In this document: one piece after another, positions 14,981-16,237 of the stretch
How positions within the stretch are numbered: the first letter of the stretch is position 1
How the letters are laid out: each line of letters begins with the position of its first letter
Source: CAWDLX01 sp046728155
GTDB taxonomy: Bacteria; Actinomycetota; Actinomycetes; Mycobacteriales; Micromonosporaceae
Assembly: GCA_046728155.1 (NCBI GenBank)
Contig: JBKPDY010000051.1
Span: 1-16,237 of the forward strand
Direction: 5' to 3'
DNA length: 16,237 bases
Made by a program: the position numbers and the translations under genes
Notes under the pieces: model-generated
What the model saw: only the letters and a program-made list of their open reading frames with translations
Told to the model about the DNA's origin: nothing
The model's database searches: none

Positions 14981-16015
14981 TCAGTAGTGCACGGATACCC
15001 GCCGGCGCGCTCCGTCCACCCGGATCAACCCTCCATAAGGGACGATCAACTGCGGATCGGCGTGTCCGATGTCGACGCCCAGGACGAGCAATGCGGCTGG
15101 GTTGTACTCGGCGAACGCGCGCCGGACGGCGGCGTACTGGTCCTCGATGTAGACGCTCTTGGCCTCCGGCGGGTTGGGCCGGCTACGTTCCCACGCCTTC
15201 GGCCGGCTCCACAGGACCGCCCGGAACCGCTGCAACAGCCCGCGCTCGCCCATGTTGCGCAGGATCCGGTAGACCTCCGTCGCGGACGGCATCTCCTCCG
15301 ATGTCTCGAGGAAGAGCACGCCGCCATCGTCGAACCCGTCGCTCGGCCCGACCAGGCCGGCCTGCAGCAGCCACGAGACGATCTCCACGTTGCCGCCCCA
15401 ACCCCGCCCTTCCACAACAACATCGGCATCGCCCCAGATCCACTCCTCGTGCGGCCACATCGGTGGCTCGTTGACGAGCATCTCCGGCTGCGACCAGTCG
15501 CCCGGCTCGTCGCCCCAGTCGGCCGGCTCAGCGAGGTCGTACCAGCCCGAGGTGAACAACGCGGCCCGCAGCGACGCCTCGTGTGCCGGATGTAGCCGGC
15601 CGGAGCGTCCAAGGTGGACCATGACCGAGCCGCCGTGGTACCCGACGATGTCGAGCCGGTACAGATAGTGCAGCAGGTTGGTGTTGTCGCTGTACCCGAA
15701 GAACGGCTTCGGATTGGCCCGCAGGAGGCCGGCGTCGAGGTGGCGCAGCATGGTGATCTGGTCGTCACCACCGGTGCTCGCCATCACCGCGGAGATGTCC
15801 GGATCGGCGAACGCGGCGTGCACGTCGGCCGCGCGTTCCTCGGCCGATGAGCCCATGCGCCGCGTCGTCGGATACTCGACCGGGACCAGTTCAAAGTTCT
15901 CCCTGAGCCGGCGCAGACCCAACTCGAACACCCCGGGAAAGATGCCGGGTAACCCGGCGGATGCCGAGACCACGGCGACCCGGTCGCCCGGCCTCGGCTT
16001 AGGCGGATACCGCAT
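14981..16015 (-). CDS. S66 peptidase (LD-carboxypeptidase / MccF-like)
   Basis: This 344-residue serine peptidase belongs to family S66, whose members trim tetrapeptide muropeptides (LdcA) or cleave microcin C-type and other aminoacyl-nucleotides (MccF). With ATG 16015 as residue 1 the triad is visible: S109 in FFGYSDNTNLLHYL (106-119), E237 in GGVLFLETSEEMP, and H318 in LGVDIGHADPQLIVPYG (312-328). STGGDDQ (80-86) and GRGWGGNVEIVSWLL (203-217) are also family marks. The long middle section WDWS-free QPEMLVNEPPMWPHEEWIW (176-194) is of the kind found in MccF-like members, so self-immunity or nucleotide-peptide detoxification is as likely as wall recycling. The frame extends to GTG 16048, but family members start as MRYPP and a TATCGT box lies just upstream of 16015. 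No signal peptide, so cytoplasmic. Confidence 0.9.
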   Translation of the reverse strand: MRYPPKPRPGDRVAVVSASAGLPGIFPGVFELGLRRLRENFELVPVEYPTTRRMGSSAEERAADVHAAFADPDISAVMASTGGDDQITMLRHLDAGLLRANPKPFFGYSDNTNLLHYLYRLDIVGYHGGSVMVHLGRSGRLHPAHEASLRAALFTSGWYDLAEPADWGDEPGDWSQPEMLVNEPPMWPHEEWIWGDADVVVEGRGWGGNVEIVSWLLQAGLVGPSDGFDDGGVLFLETSEEMPSATEVYRILRNMGERGLLQRFRAVLWSRPKAWERSRPNPPEAKSVYIEDQYAAVRRAFAEYNPAALLVLGVDIGHADPQLIVPYGGLIRVDGARRRVSVHY

Positions 16016-16020
16016 GCGCA

Positions 16021-16026
16021 ACGATA
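16021..16026 (-). promoter_or_regulatory. Possible -10 of the S66 gene, leaderless
   Basis: TATCGT on the minus strand ends 5 bases before the A of the ATG at 16015, and no ribosome binding site precedes that ATG. This fits a leaderless transcript and supports 16015 as the start. The -35 is not clear. Confidence 0.33.
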
Positions 16027-16040
16027 GCGGACCCGGCCCG

Positions 16041-16165
16041 GCTCCCACATTCCGGAACCGAACCGCAAGATCGCCGTCAAGGTGTCGGAAGGGTCGCCCC
16101 GCGTCGTTTCTGGTGCTCCAACAGCGATCTTCGACCGCGTGTCCCGGAATGTGAGAGCTGGGAGC
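16041..16165. other. Right-edge non-coding stretch with an inverted repeat
   Basis: From 16016 to 16237 I see no convincing gene on either strand; the only long frame is a shadow of the S66 gene. The stretch holds a perfect 10-bp inverted pair CACATTCCGG (16046-16055) and CCGGAATGTG (16144-16153), with GCTCCC (16041-16046) and GGGAGC (16160-16165) outside them. It may be part of the S66 upstream control region. The last 40 bases are less GC-rich than average. Confidence 0.35.
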
Positions 16166-16237
16166 AGATCCTCAGGGCGCCATATCGACATGTGGAAGGC
16201 CGGACCGCCACCTGGTACTGATTTGTGACATTAGACT

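Noticed and set aside
14449..15474. 341-codon plus-strand frame spanning the mfd-S66 gap
   Set aside because: It crosses the palindromic element and runs antisense to two well supported genes; low-complexity Arg/Pro sequence.
16100..16191. Minus-strand start ATG near 16191 running into the S66 gene in another frame
   Set aside because: No ribosome site, and the frame overlaps the conserved N-terminus of the S66 peptidase; a shadow.

Overview
The window is about 70% G+C by eye, makes heavy use of GTG starts and lacks any insertion sequence, phage gene, CRISPR array or RNA gene that I can see. It looks like chromosomal DNA of a high-GC actinomycete. The gene order mfd, mazG, eno, ftsB, DUF501, ppx is the one I know from mycobacteria and other Actinobacteria. 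A Micromonosporaceae-type host is my inference from protein flavour only.

Layout, right to left, since nearly all genes lie on the minus strand. An S66 LD-carboxypeptidase/MccF-like serine peptidase (16015-14981) is followed by mfd (14805-11212), the transcription-repair coupling factor. One plus-strand gene (10031-11182) encodes a polytopic membrane protein of unknown function and converges on mfd. Diverging from it is a tight run of a SurA-N-like lipoprotein, mazG and a DUF885 metalloprotein (9907-6638). Next is an ArsR-type regulator overlapping an MFS exporter by ATGA (6491-4600), which is probably a self-regulated efflux unit. Then comes the housekeeping run eno, ftsB-like, DUF501, an ArgA-like acetyltransferase and ppx (4499-533). 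Last is a small proline/glycine-rich tail-anchored protein (424-143), followed by the start of what looks like a related small protein running off the left edge (105-1).

Non-coding structure: two copies of a 50-bp palindromic extragenic element (4550-4599 and 14913-14962), each just 3' of a minus-strand gene. There is a 14-bp inverted repeat over the -10 box of the ArsR gene, a strong hairpin in front of mfd, and a terminator-like hairpin directly after eno followed by a 34-bp-period direct repeat before ftsB. No gene-free stretch exceeds 300 bases; the longest is the right edge (16016-16237).

The genes are mostly housekeeping: glycolysis, division, nucleotide sanitation, polyphosphate or (p)ppGpp hydrolysis, and DNA repair. 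I did not find a clearly new multi-gene system. The least explained items are the membrane protein with a duplicated Asp/His motif, the paired small tail-anchored proteins at the left edge, and the palindromic element.
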